A stretch of 64,000 nucleotides of DNA from Magnetococcus marinus MC-1 (GTDB lineage Bacteria > Pseudomonadota > Magnetococcia > Magnetococcales > Magnetococcaceae), in NCBI RefSeq assembly GCF_000014865.1, contig NC_008576.1:2509501-2573500 (forward strand), given 5' to 3'. The notes beneath the pieces are model-generated. The model ran no database searches and was not told the DNA's origin. It was given only the letters and a program-made list of their open reading frames with translations. The translations under genes and the position numbers were made by a program. Within the stretch, counting starts at the first letter, position 1, and the number at the start of each line of letters is the position of its first letter. Below, in pieces: positions 33,354-41,816 of this stretch.

Positions 33354-33564
33354 GACACACCCCCTTGCGACGATTTTGGCCATAAAGCCGATCCCCCAGT
33401 TGCTTGACCAACTCCCGCTCTGGCCAGCTGAGGCGATTGTCGTCATGCGACACCACCAGGATGCCATGGCGATTCCAACCATTTCGCTTCTGCTCATCCA
33501 CATCAACTTGGCTGCCCTGAAACCGGGCCAAGGGGCTGCGGGGCATATTGGGACCTCCAATCAT
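33346..33564 (-). CDS. Small basic phage protein, unknown
   Basis: The 72-aa protein (ATGA overlap with the resolvase stop at 33561) is rich in Arg, with a central RHGILVVSHDDNRLSWPERELVKQLGDRLYG. No family is recognised. It is tightly packed between the resolvase and the DUF6362-like gene, so it is a genuine operon member. Confidence 0.55.
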   Translation of the reverse strand: MIGGPNMPRSPLARFQGSQVDVDEQKRNGWNRHGILVVSHDDNRLSWPERELVKQLGDRLYGQNRRKGVCHA

Positions 33565-34061
33565 TCCACACCTCCCTGGTCGATCTGCCAATGCAGCAGG
33601 GCCAAAGCGTCGGCCTCGTTGTCATCCTCCGGGGTGTATCCCAGGCGCTTCATGGCGTGAATCACCTGCTCCTTGCTGGCGTTGCCTTTGCCCGTAGCTG
33701 ATTTTTTGATGCTGCCCACGGGCACCCCCATGTAGGGCACCTCATGGTGCTCTGCCCATGCGGTGAGATGGGCCAGGAATCCCCCATAGACATGTGAAGC
33801 CCCAACACCACTGTGTCTGCGCACCTCCTCGAACAGGATCTGACCTACATCGCTGGTGAAGTGCATCTCAGCCAGCCAGGCTTTGAACCTGACCCACTGC
33901 ATACCGCCCCCTTCAAACCGGCCCAGCTTGAACGACACCGTGCCGCTGGTGATGGTCCCATCGGGGTGGTACAGCGCCCATCCCATCTGGGTACCAAGGT
34001 CCAGGGCAAGTACGGCCCTGTTTTCATTTTCGCCCACTTGGGGCACACTCTGCTTAGCCAT
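33561..34061 (-). CDS. RuvC-like Holliday junction resolvase
   Basis: The 166-aa RNase H-fold protein has the first catalytic Asp in LALDLGTQMGWAL (about residue 21), a Glu in ILFEEVRR (about 78), and the C-terminal acidic block DDNEADALALLHW. The order and spacing fit RuvC-like resolvases of phages. It would clear branched DNA before packaging. The gene starts with GAGGAA upstream and follows a Zn-ribbon protein. Confidence 0.85.
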   Translation of the reverse strand: MAKQSVPQVGENENRAVLALDLGTQMGWALYHPDGTITSGTVSFKLGRFEGGGMQWVRFKAWLAEMHFTSDVGQILFEEVRRHSGVGASHVYGGFLAHLTAWAEHHEVPYMGVPVGSIKKSATGKGNASKEQVIHAMKRLGYTPEDDNEADALALLHWQIDQGGVE

Positions 34062-34062
34062 G

Positions 34063-34437
34063 TCATTTCCTCTCTAGGCTTGATGTGGTCAGGGTGGCGG
34101 TGCCTGACCCGCCAAGATCGTCACCGCCACCCGTCCGCTTTCCAGATTTTGCTGATTCCTCCATCGGCCTCTCGCCCAACAACTCAGCCAATGGGACCTG
34201 CTTACCCCAGAGGATGTGTGCCTTGACCTTACGTCCCTTGGCAGCGTGTTGTGAGCAACGCCGGGTGATATACCTCGGCACCTTTTCCAGAGTCGTCACC
34301 TCGAACAGCACCCCGCAATCGGCGCAGTGGGTCTGCCATACGCTCATCTCAGCTAGTGTCCCATCCCTGGCCTTATGAAATCGGCTTTCAACCCGGGCAT
34401 AAAGTTGTCCGCCAAAATTCCAAATCTCGTGCTGCAT
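34063..34437 (-). CDS. Small Zn-ribbon phage protein
   Basis: The 124-aa protein is read from the ATG at 34437, which has GGGAGG 5 nt upstream. It contains a possible zinc site (HCADCG, then RRCSQH) and a disordered Gly/Thr/Ser-rich tail. No enzyme motif was seen. It lies between the iteron region and the resolvase gene, so a replication or recombination accessory role is possible. Confidence 0.55.
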   Translation of the reverse strand: MQHEIWNFGGQLYARVESRFHKARDGTLAEMSVWQTHCADCGVLFEVTTLEKVPRYITRRCSQHAAKGRKVKAHILWGKQVPLAELLGERPMEESAKSGKRTGGGDDLGGSGTATLTTSSLERK

Positions 34438-34510
34438 GTTCACCTCCCTTGGCAGGTAAAAAATGATTCGTTTGATGTATGGAGGTGCGGAATTTTAACC
34501 GCCCTCCATA

Positions 34511-34697
34511 TATACCGTTAGGTATAGGGGTGACCGGGAACCGGGAACGCATCAAAATACGACTTAAAAACAAAGCCATAAGCGTTCCCGGCACTTTTCC
34601 GGGAACGGCCGGGAACGGGAACGCAGTCTGCTTTAATATCATGCCCTTAGCATTCCCGATTTTTGCGTTCCCGGCCGGGAACGCCGGGAACGGGAAC
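34511..34697. repeat. CCGGGAAC iteron cluster and TATACC dyad, candidate replication origin
   Basis: The 281-bp gap between the primase-helicase gene and the Zn-ribbon gene holds eight perfect CCGGGAAC octamers in either orientation (34534, 34541, 34584, 34599, 34609, 34667, 34675, 34684). Two ACGGGAAC copies lie at 34615 and 34690. A perfect dyad TATACCGTTAGGTATA lies at 34511-34526, with A+T-rich DNA between (34550-34580, 34630-34665). No open frame crossing it looks like protein. Clustered iterons, a dyad and A+T-rich DNA beside the replication helicase gene are the usual parts of a phage origin. Confidence 0.65.
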
Positions 34698-34724
34698 TCA
34701 TTCACGCTGTGAATGGCACACATA

Positions 34725-36875
34725 TCAGGCCTCCTCAGATGATCCAGAGCCGAGTTGAAATTGACCAACTCCGAGAGCAAATTCACCCCCAGGGATATCT
34801 AACCATTTCTTGATGTGGCTACTTGGCCCCATACACTGGACTACCTTCCCGGAGTCGAGCAGGGCATCAATGGCTTCGGCCATTTTGTGTTTCGAGAATT
34901 GCTTCAATTCACCAGGGAGTTCCGCGCGGCGATCGTACAGCCCACTACCGCCACTTTTGGTAAACGGCTGACCATTGGAGGCTGCGAAAGCTATAGCTGT
35001 CGCCAGTTGTTTAAGGTGATCATCATCCGTATTTTTTTGAAGCATATTGAGATCGAATGAACGATCGACTAAAAGCCCGGTTGAAGGCTCACGAACATAG
35101 ATCCGGACCGCTTTATCGGTTGGCCAGTTGCTCTTGACGACTGCCCCCTTAAACACACAGTCCCGTTCATAGCGTCGATTGAGTTTTTTGCAGATTTTTT
35201 TGGACTCCTCAGCATCCACCTCCCAAAAGGCGTAGGACCAGCGCCCGCCATCAACAAGGGCGGTGGTGCCACGGATCGCTTCCCTGGCCTCACTGGCGCT
35301 GTGGATGGGTCTGTTGCCCACTTTCTTGAAATGATGGGCTACCAATGTGGTTGCACCCGTCTCGGCAGCAATACGACCCAACCCAGCAAAGAACATGGCC
35401 CCCGCTGCGGGGTCACTGTTGACATCACCACCGGCAAAACTCTGGAGAGGGTCGATAACGACCAGACGCAAATCTGGTATTGCCAACAATTCCTGCCGTA
35501 TCTCCTCATAGGCTTCAGTAAGCACTGGACCTTCACGCCCCATGGCAACGAGAGGCATAGCCCCCCCGGCATTAGGCAGGGGAAGAACGATCAATCGGTC
35601 AGGATCAGGTAGGTCGGCCACCAAGTGGTTAAGTCGACGGTGAATCTCATCTTGATCATCCTCTGCGGTGAGCATCACAGCGGTGCCAGCGACAGGGATA
35701 AGAGGACCACCCAAAGCATCTGTGGGGATAGGCGTCCCCGTTTGGATCTGGGCCACTTTGATGCAGAGATCCAGCAGCAGCATGCTTTTACCTGCCCCAC
35801 CAATAGCAGCCACCATCCCTGGTACCTTCATTGGTAAAACCCCGTCTATGAGCCACTGGCGTTCCGGAGCAGGCCCTTGAAAACGGGCAAAGGTCCAATC
35901 CTTTAGCCGAAGACGGCGTTGCTTGACTTGGGGTGCTTGCTGGGCTGCATTTTGGAGAAACGCACGCACATCCATCCCTTCGGCCACGGCATCAGCAGCA
36001 TCCCATTTTTCAGGTTTTCCCTCTGGCGGTGTGAGAATGGACACTTCATGGGCTCCAGCACCCTTAACGGCTTGTGATGCCAACTGGGCGTACTCCCATC
36101 CTGCCTTATCCCGGTCGGGCCAGATGATTACCCGTTTACCCTGGAGAATGCTCCAATCAGCGCGGTTGATCTGCCCTTTGGAGCCTAGAGATGTGGTCGC
36201 CGGGATTCCCGCATCGATGAGCGCCTGGGCGCTCTTTTCCCCTTCGACCAGCACCACCTCAGCGGCTTGCATGATTCCAGGTAGGTTGTAGAGGGGCGTC
36301 ACCGCTGGCGACTGCCACTTGCCGGTGCGCACATCCAGGGGCCGAAACTCCTTTCGGCGGCCCGGAGGATCGTAACGGTAGACACAGACCAGTAGTTGGC
36401 CATTGGTATCGAAATAGTCCCACTTACCGGTATGGGGCCCCAACTCATCCATGGGGGGTTCACGCCGTGGGGTGGACTGCATCGGTGCAGGTGGCAATCT
36501 CACGGACTCTCCCAGCCAGTCGCGCACATCATCCATGACGTCACGGAACTGGGTGCGGGTGTCCATGCCTCGTGACCGGGCCCACAGGTCCAGGATGTCG
36601 CCACCCGAACCCGCAGCATGGTCATACCAGACCCCGGCCTTTTCTCCCGTCAGCTCAACCTTCATGCTCTCACCGGGGTTGCCCTCCACATCTCCGATGA
36701 AGAACTGCCCATGACGAACCTTCCCGGCAGGCAAAAGGTGATACAGCACCGACTCAATCTGGCTCTGCAAACGTGCTTTGATCTCCTCCTTTTCATGATG
36801 CTGTTCTGCAACAGAAGAAAACTCCTGCTGTCCACCCGCATCATTGAAATCGAGATATGGAGCCCCATTATTCAT
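34725..36875 (-). CDS. Phage primase-helicase (Toprim + RepA-like ATPase)
   Basis: The 716-aa protein has an N-terminal DNA-primase-like region (KAGVWYDHAAGSGGDILDLWARSRG). A Toprim domain lies at about residues 205-290 (VVLVEGEKSAQALIDAG, VIIWPDRDKAGWEYA). A RecA-like ATPase of the RepA/DnaB kind runs from about 345 to 600 (Walker A AIGGAGKSMLLLDL at about 358, Walker B LRLVVIDPLQSFAGGD). This combination is typical of primase-helicases of temperate phages. It is translationally coupled to the exonuclease upstream by a 4-bp overlap and has the iteron region directly downstream. Confidence 0.92.
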   Translation of the reverse strand: MNNGAPYLDFNDAGGQQEFSSVAEQHHEKEEIKARLQSQIESVLYHLLPAGKVRHGQFFIGDVEGNPGESMKVELTGEKAGVWYDHAAGSGGDILDLWARSRGMDTRTQFRDVMDDVRDWLGESVRLPPAPMQSTPRREPPMDELGPHTGKWDYFDTNGQLLVCVYRYDPPGRRKEFRPLDVRTGKWQSPAVTPLYNLPGIMQAAEVVLVEGEKSAQALIDAGIPATTSLGSKGQINRADWSILQGKRVIIWPDRDKAGWEYAQLASQAVKGAGAHEVSILTPPEGKPEKWDAADAVAEGMDVRAFLQNAAQQAPQVKQRRLRLKDWTFARFQGPAPERQWLIDGVLPMKVPGMVAAIGGAGKSMLLLDLCIKVAQIQTGTPIPTDALGGPLIPVAGTAVMLTAEDDQDEIHRRLNHLVADLPDPDRLIVLPLPNAGGAMPLVAMGREGPVLTEAYEEIRQELLAIPDLRLVVIDPLQSFAGGDVNSDPAAGAMFFAGLGRIAAETGATTLVAHHFKKVGNRPIHSASEAREAIRGTTALVDGGRWSYAFWEVDAEESKKICKKLNRRYERDCVFKGAVVKSNWPTDKAVRIYVREPSTGLLVDRSFDLNMLQKNTDDDHLKQLATAIAFAASNGQPFTKSGGSGLYDRRAELPGELKQFSKHKMAEAIDALLDSGKVVQCMGPSSHIKKWLDIPGGEFALGVGQFQLGSGSSEEA

Positions 36876-37648
36876 GCTGATAGACTCCAGCAGCGATCTG
36901 CCCAGCTACACATACGGCACTGGAAGTGTGTCGATTCCCGGCTGATCCGGGGTAGTAGCTCATGGGCCTCTGTGGCTTTGATGATCCGCACCGCCCGGTC
37001 GGACATCCTTTGGGCCAGTGGGGCATCAAAAGGCACCAGTTCGTGATGGATTTCAGACGTATCCTTGTTGATGGCGGTGAACAGCGCCGGGTTGGCCGAG
37101 ATGCCCCCTACCTGGGGCTCCATATATGCCTGATAGATGGCGACCTGGGCTGCGTATACCGGCTTGGAGAGGGCCACCCCGCGCTTTACGGTGTCATTCC
37201 AGGATTTATTGTTGAGGGACTTGCACTCCCATAGACAGGGGTAACCCATGGTGATGCTGTTTGGGCCAGATACGATGATCCCATCTACATGGCCCTGAAT
37301 CCGACCGCCAGCGGCTTCGAAGCCGAACTGCTCGCCATTAGGGCGATTACCCTTGGTGGTGAAAAGCTCAAACCCAGCCATGCGCATCCAGCGGATCGCC
37401 ATATCCTCAAACAGGTGTCCAGCGGCGAAAATGCGCAGGAGCTGTCCATCGAAATCCTTCCCCATATCCTTGGGGGCACGGGCGTACTCAAACTGCAGCG
37501 CCCGTTCACAAGCCACTCCTAAACGGGATGCGCCCAGGTAGGTGCGAGGTGTCTGTTGGTGGTTTTCCTCTTCCAGAGCGACATCGATCAGGTGATTGAT
37601 GGCAGAGGCGAACTCTCCTCCATTGTGGTTAAAATCCAACATGGTCAT
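36872..37648 (-). CDS. Cas4/RecB-like PD-(D/E)XK exonuclease, recombination partner
   Basis: The 258-aa protein shows the nuclease core at about residues 118-150 (RIQGHVDGIIV, then LWECKSLNNKSW, with D and E-x-K). A QVAIYQAYM motif IV follows. An early Cys (VACERALQ) with a terminal CRMCSWADRC triad could hold a 4Fe-4S cluster as in Cas4 and AddB. It is likely a single-strand or end-resecting exonuclease acting with the Sak4-like protein. The ATG at 37648 overlaps the upstream stop as ATGA. No cas genes are present. Confidence 0.85.
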   Translation of the reverse strand: MTMLDFNHNGGEFASAINHLIDVALEEENHQQTPRTYLGASRLGVACERALQFEYARAPKDMGKDFDGQLLRIFAAGHLFEDMAIRWMRMAGFELFTTKGNRPNGEQFGFEAAGGRIQGHVDGIIVSGPNSITMGYPCLWECKSLNNKSWNDTVKRGVALSKPVYAAQVAIYQAYMEPQVGGISANPALFTAINKDTSEIHHELVPFDAPLAQRMSDRAVRIIKATEAHELLPRISRESTHFQCRMCSWADRCWSLSA

Positions 37649-38367
37649 GCCCCTTTCATACCCTGGTGGCATTCACGGAGGATCTCTATGGGATAACTAT
37701 TGACCGACCCCCAGCGCTCATCGGGGACCTGTCCCATACGAATGGCGAGGTTTCGACACATCTCAGATGCCTTTATGCCCAGTTGCTTGGCATAAGCGAG
37801 AGGTGCAGGGATACTCTCTTTGCGGCAATAGGCCAATGCGGTCATATACCCGGTATCGCCGTCCATGTCTGATTGGCGTTGGGCAATGGCATCCAACTGC
37901 TGTTGTTGGTTGTGCTGAAACTGGGCTAGTTGGTTTACCCTCTGTTCCTGTTCCCAGTTGGCCTTGGCCATCAGATAAAGCTGATGGGCCGTGGAGGTGG
38001 GTGCCGCCTGAAAGTAGCGATTTACCAGTTCTCGCTGGACCTGCCATGCCAAGTCGTCCGTGAAGGATTTTACCAGCATGAGGTAGCCTGTCTGGGTCAG
38101 GAGAATTCCAGAAGATGCAAACTTACTGAATCCAAAGGATTCCCATAGGTCGGTACGAAATTCGTCCTTCGATATTTTGGCAAAATCAACGTTCTCTTCA
38201 AATCGAGGACGGTTGTCGTGAAAGTTGCGTTTGGCCGTCCCTTCTGGCCGCTGATGAACCTGATCCACCATGGCAAAGGTGACAACACGGCTGCCTTTAT
38301 ATTCGATAACCGATAGAGCTGTTTCACCGACGGTTACCATCTGCATTTCGTTTTGAATCGTCATCAT
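37645..38367 (-). CDS. Rha/ORF6N-type phage regulatory (antirepressor-like) protein
   Basis: In this 240-aa protein the N-terminal domain (SVIEYKGSRVVTFAMVDQVHQRPEGTAKRNFHDN..RFEENVDF) is an ORF6N/Rha-like DNA-binding or antirepressor module. ILLTQTGYLMLVKSFTDDLAWQVQRELVNRYF follows, as in Bro/KilA proteins. A Gln-rich coiled coil then connects to a C-terminal domain. It probably modulates repressor or host regulation. It stands within the early operon, 14 bp after its neighbour. Confidence 0.85.
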   Translation of the reverse strand: MMTIQNEMQMVTVGETALSVIEYKGSRVVTFAMVDQVHQRPEGTAKRNFHDNRPRFEENVDFAKISKDEFRTDLWESFGFSKFASSGILLTQTGYLMLVKSFTDDLAWQVQRELVNRYFQAAPTSTAHQLYLMAKANWEQEQRVNQLAQFQHNQQQQLDAIAQRQSDMDGDTGYMTALAYCRKESIPAPLAYAKQLGIKASEMCRNLAIRMGQVPDERWGSVNSYPIEILRECHQGMKGA

Positions 38368-38381
38368 CGGGTCTCCTTCGG

Positions 38382-38807
38382 TTAAAACGGAATCTCATCC
38401 GGCTTGGCGCTGGCCATGTAATCTTGGTAGGCAGTGATAACCACCTCTACCAGAGTCAGCACCTCTTCCTTTTTGTAATCTGCCAGGGGGCGTTGCATGC
38501 CGATGCTGGCCACATACTCCCCAAGAGAGGGGAGTGCGGCGGCCATGGCTGCTTTTTCCAACTCAGTGGCATCCACCATGTTGTGAACCTCCAAAATCAG
38601 ATCCTCCGGCACAGCTCTAACCTTGCGTAACAGCCAGATCAGAACGTGTGAGGAGTGACGTTTTAAATGACGCTGAAAGAGTGACCGCTCCTTACGGTTC
38701 AAGGCTGCCAGCCCTACCCGGCGGGTGCGCAAACCAGGCGGCAACTTGATCCATCCCCAATCCGGGTCGTGCCAGGTGCTCTTTCGGCGTGTCCATGCCA
38801 TGGCCAT
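38382..38807 (-). CDS. Phage protein, unknown (helical)
   Basis: The 141-aa protein (ATG at 38807, TGATG overlap with the helicase stop) has a basic N-terminal half (RRKSTWHDPDWGWIKLPPGLRTRRVGL, KERSLFQRHLKRHSSH) and a helical acidic C-terminal half. I see no named domain. It may contact DNA through its basic part. Confidence 0.55.
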   Translation of the reverse strand: MAMAWTRRKSTWHDPDWGWIKLPPGLRTRRVGLAALNRKERSLFQRHLKRHSSHVLIWLLRKVRAVPEDLILEVHNMVDATELEKAAMAAALPSLGEYVASIGMQRPLADYKKEEVLTLVEVVITAYQDYMASAKPDEIPF

Positions 38808-40489
38808 CACGCCACCTCCGCCAGCGCCTGTCGGTCCGCTTCAAATATCAAACTGCGAATGGCAGCTTTATTGAAACGGAAGGTCAGCAGCGCTGATGCG
38901 TGGTAACGGGTCAGCCCCATATCCATGCGCATGGCTGGTGGCAGATATTGAAGCTGCTTATCCGTTGGGGGTTGGTTGAGCCAGGATTTGGTTTTATGTG
39001 CCGACTCATCGGTTTCGCTCTCATTGAGCCAGTCATCGGCGGCAGCAAGACAGATGGTACGTTCACCGATAGAGAGCAACTTGGTCGGCTGGCCCTTGGC
39101 TCCACCCACAGCGTGCCAGTTGCCATTGAGGAAGAAGATCCCTCCCCAGGCGTGGAAGCCGTTGGCCACCATGGCGGCGTCATCTCCGAACAGGTCAACC
39201 CAGCGGAAACTGGAGCGTTTGAGCAGGTCCACCTCGGACATGATGAAGTCGGTGATGGATTCCGGCCCTTCTCCAGTAACTTCCGATTCCCACACATACC
39301 CACAAAGGGAGCACTCCCTGACTGCCAAGGGTACGATTGCCTGGCACTCGGGACACTCCTTGGTGGGCGCTGCTCCCAGGATCTCCTTTCCATCCAGGTT
39401 AACGTCCTGCTCCAGGGAGCCGTGGAGGATGGATGAAGTGCCGAAATCCAGGACAATACAGTCGGTCTTGACCAGTCCTGGGAACAGGGCGGGATCCACG
39501 GTGCGTAGCCCGCGCCCCACCATCTGGATCATGGTGGATTTGTACGAACTTGGCCGAAGCAGAACTACGCAGGATGTGGGTGGATGATCGTATCCTTCTG
39601 TGAGAACCGCCACGTTCACAACCACCATGGCCGAGCCCTTTTCAAACCGAGCCAAGGCAGCTTTGCGCTCTCCTGTGGAGAGTTCTCCATGGACCATCAC
39701 CGCTTCCACATCCGCATTGTTGAAAGCATCTGTGACGTTCTGGGCATGATCCACGGTGGAGCAGAATACGATGGTCTTTCGGGTGCCGGCTTTTTCCTTC
39801 CAATGCTTGATAACGGCCTCGGTAACCGGGGCCTTGTTCATGATCTGGGACACCTCGGACATATCAAAGTCGTCTGCTGTCTTCCGTACGCTTTTCAACG
39901 CATCCTGAGTGCCTACATCAACAACGAATGTACGGGGTTTAACCAGATGGCCAGACTGGATCAATTCGCCAAGCCGCACTTGGTCAGCAACATTAGAAAA
40001 GATCGGTCTGAGAGCCTTTTTATCACCACGACCACTGGTGGCAGTCAGACCATAAATCATGCAGTTTGGGTTTATTCCTCTAGCCGAATCAATAATGCGG
40101 GTGTAACTGTTGGCCACCGCATGGTGGGCCTCATCAATTACCAGCAAATCCAGATCTGGCATGGCATCCAGATTTTTCTGCCGCGCAAGAGTGGGCACCA
40201 TGGCAAAGGTGGCGCGCCCGCGCCACGATTTGCCACGGGCATCCACTACAGAGGTGGAAAGCCCTGGATTAACCTTAGTGAATTTCATCACATTCTGCTG
40301 GGTAAGTTCGTCCCGATGAGCCAAGACACAGGCTTTCCCACCACTTTTGGAAATCACACGACCAACAACAGCTGAAAGGCATATGCTCTTGCCCATGCCG
40401 GTAGGACCAACAGCCAATGTGTCACCATGTTCGTAAAGGGCATCGACCGATCTGCTAACAAAGATCTCCTGACGTGGACGGAGGATCAT
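38807..40489 (-). CDS. Superfamily 2 DEAD/DEAH helicase
   Basis: The 560-aa protein has the full SF2 set: Walker A GPTGMGKS at about 28-35, motif Ia AHRDEL, DEAH in LVIDEAHHAV (about 118), TATSGR as motif III, and a C-terminal domain with TVDHAQNVTDAF, VAVLTEGYDHPPTS and QMVGRGLRT. Four cysteines (CPECQ, CSLCG) form a zinc ribbon near residue 385. It is the ResIII-like phage helicase type used in replication or recombination. Confidence 0.92.
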   Translation of the reverse strand: MILRPRQEIFVSRSVDALYEHGDTLAVGPTGMGKSICLSAVVGRVISKSGGKACVLAHRDELTQQNVMKFTKVNPGLSTSVVDARGKSWRGRATFAMVPTLARQKNLDAMPDLDLLVIDEAHHAVANSYTRIIDSARGINPNCMIYGLTATSGRGDKKALRPIFSNVADQVRLGELIQSGHLVKPRTFVVDVGTQDALKSVRKTADDFDMSEVSQIMNKAPVTEAVIKHWKEKAGTRKTIVFCSTVDHAQNVTDAFNNADVEAVMVHGELSTGERKAALARFEKGSAMVVVNVAVLTEGYDHPPTSCVVLLRPSSYKSTMIQMVGRGLRTVDPALFPGLVKTDCIVLDFGTSSILHGSLEQDVNLDGKEILGAAPTKECPECQAIVPLAVRECSLCGYVWESEVTGEGPESITDFIMSEVDLLKRSSFRWVDLFGDDAAMVANGFHAWGGIFFLNGNWHAVGGAKGQPTKLLSIGERTICLAAADDWLNESETDESAHKTKSWLNQPPTDKQLQYLPPAMRMDMGLTRYHASALLTFRFNKAAIRSLIFEADRQALAEVA

Positions 40490-41151
40490 TGTTTGGCCCT
40501 CCTAAATGGTTGTGTGAACATGCGATGGAGATCCCAACCACGGCCAACACGGTGTTGTAATGCTTGGGGTCGAACCCCAAGCTCCCGCGCCCAGTCAGAA
40601 ACAGTCTGACTTTTGCCATTCCACTCCAAAAACCGATTTCTGGACGTATTGCTGGTTTGCCTTTCGATTGGTATGAAACGGCAATTTTCAGGGGTGTAAT
40701 TACCATCCACATCGATACGGTCGATGGAGAGTCCCTGCTCCCAGCCTTGTTCTATTGCCCACGCATAGAAAGCTCTACGGTTTGTACGCCACTCGTCGCA
40801 CATCTTGATGCCACGCCATCCATATCGTTCATACCGATTGGTTTCTGGCCTATAGCACCTCTTCTGCATATTGTCGTACATATCTTTGAGTTGGCGTGGT
40901 AGTGGACCCCCACGATCCTTAACTTTCTGCATATATTCTGCGTGCGCTTTGGCAATAGAAGCCTCACGCGCGCATTTGCAGCCGATATTCTTTCCTTTCT
41001 TGACTGCTTCATTCAGCTTCGAGGTGCTCTGGATGGATTCAAATCCACACTCGCAACGGCATTCCCAATGCCTTCCTGGTTTGGATGTGCTGAAAGGTGA
41101 ATGGACGATAAGACGCCCGATCACTTTTCCCACCATATTTAGCTTAGCCAT
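40486..41151 (-). CDS. HNH/AP2-like homing-type endonuclease
   Basis: In this 221-aa protein residues 85-170 contain the diagnostic MQKRCYRPETNRYERYGWRGIKMCDEW...FYAWAIEQGWEQGLSIDRIDVDGNYTPENCRFI sequence. This family of phage HNH-like proteins carries a DNA-binding AP2-like end. Zinc cysteines near residues 28-60 (CRCECG, GCKCARE) add a ribbon. It lies between helicase and SSB-like genes, overlapping the helicase start by 4 bp. It could be a selfish nuclease or a debranching activity. Confidence 0.8.
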   Translation of the reverse strand: MAKLNMVGKVIGRLIVHSPFSTSKPGRHWECRCECGFESIQSTSKLNEAVKKGKNIGCKCAREASIAKAHAEYMQKVKDRGGPLPRQLKDMYDNMQKRCYRPETNRYERYGWRGIKMCDEWRTNRRAFYAWAIEQGWEQGLSIDRIDVDGNYTPENCRFIPIERQTSNTSRNRFLEWNGKSQTVSDWARELGVRPQALQHRVGRGWDLHRMFTQPFRRAKQ

Positions 41152-41162
41152 CTTTCACCCCC

Positions 41163-41816
41163 TTACTGCGCCCAACTGGGCGTTTGGGTAGGGGGTGTGG
41201 AAGTAGCCTGCTGCTGTGGCTGTTGAGGTGCTTGTTGTTGTTGAGCAGGTTGTTGCCACCCCTGGTTAGCTGGGGGTGCTGCTGGTGCTGGAGTACCACC
41301 ACCACTGTAGCCCTGATACTCCTTTTGGTCCGGGGTGATGGCAAACTTTATGGTATTCTTATCCGAATTGTCCCTCTGATCCTTTTCCACGTCGATTTTG
41401 GCCAAGAACTCAATCCCATCTAAATCTGCCAGTCCATTGATACGCCGAGCCTGTTGGGCTTGAGGGGTGTTGTCCTTATCCTTGAGGCCACGGGAAGAGT
41501 TGAGGATCCCGCGAATAAAAGAGCGCCCCATATTGCCCCATTCCGGACCCTTCTGACTGAATAAGCCGATGTTACTCCACACCTTCCGTTTGGCGTATTT
41601 GCCCTCGGTGATGACAAACTCACACTGAATGTACACAGCACCGGTGTCAGGATTGCGTTTGGCGTAGCCGCCGCTCCAACCCCGGTTGGGATCATCGTAG
41701 CCACCAGGCTTGATGGTCATGCGCACCGGCGCAATGGTCCCTTTGGGAATCAGGTCAAAACTTTGCTGACTCTCAGCGTTGTTGAAATCGTTCCAGTTGT
41801 TATCCATGATGGTCAT
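41163..41816 (-). CDS. Probable single-strand DNA-binding-like protein
   Basis: In this 217-aa protein residues 20-155 are beta-rich and contain GTIAPVRMTIKPGG, YIQCEFVITEGKYAKRKVWSNIGL and ARRINGLADLDGIEFLAKIDVEKD, an OB-fold-like pattern. Residues 165-217 are a Gln/Pro/Ala-rich disordered tail. The layout is that of phage SSB-like proteins, although the acidic tip of bacterial SSB is absent. It is coupled to the Sak4-like recombinase gene by a 4-bp overlap, as is usual for recombination modules. Confidence 0.6.
   Translation of the reverse strand: MTIMDNNWNDFNNAESQQSFDLIPKGTIAPVRMTIKPGGYDDPNRGWSGGYAKRNPDTGAVYIQCEFVITEGKYAKRKVWSNIGLFSQKGPEWGNMGRSFIRGILNSSRGLKDKDNTPQAQQARRINGLADLDGIEFLAKIDVEKDQRDNSDKNTIKFAITPDQKEYQGYSGGGTPAPAAPPANQGWQQPAQQQQAPQQPQQQATSTPPTQTPSWAQ

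Noticed and set aside
34388-34786. 132-codon reverse frame across the CCGGGAAC repeats
   Set aside because: It runs through iterons and overlaps two real genes. The sequence is low-complexity Phe-Pro repeats produced by the DNA repeats.
36872-37648. Cas4-like nuclease as sign of a CRISPR system
   Set aside because: No cas1, cas2 or spaced direct repeats exist in the window; the gene sits in a phage recombination operon.
39584-40375. 263-codon forward frame opposite the helicase gene
   Set aside because: The helicase on the other strand shows every SF2 motif; the forward frame has none and no start signal.
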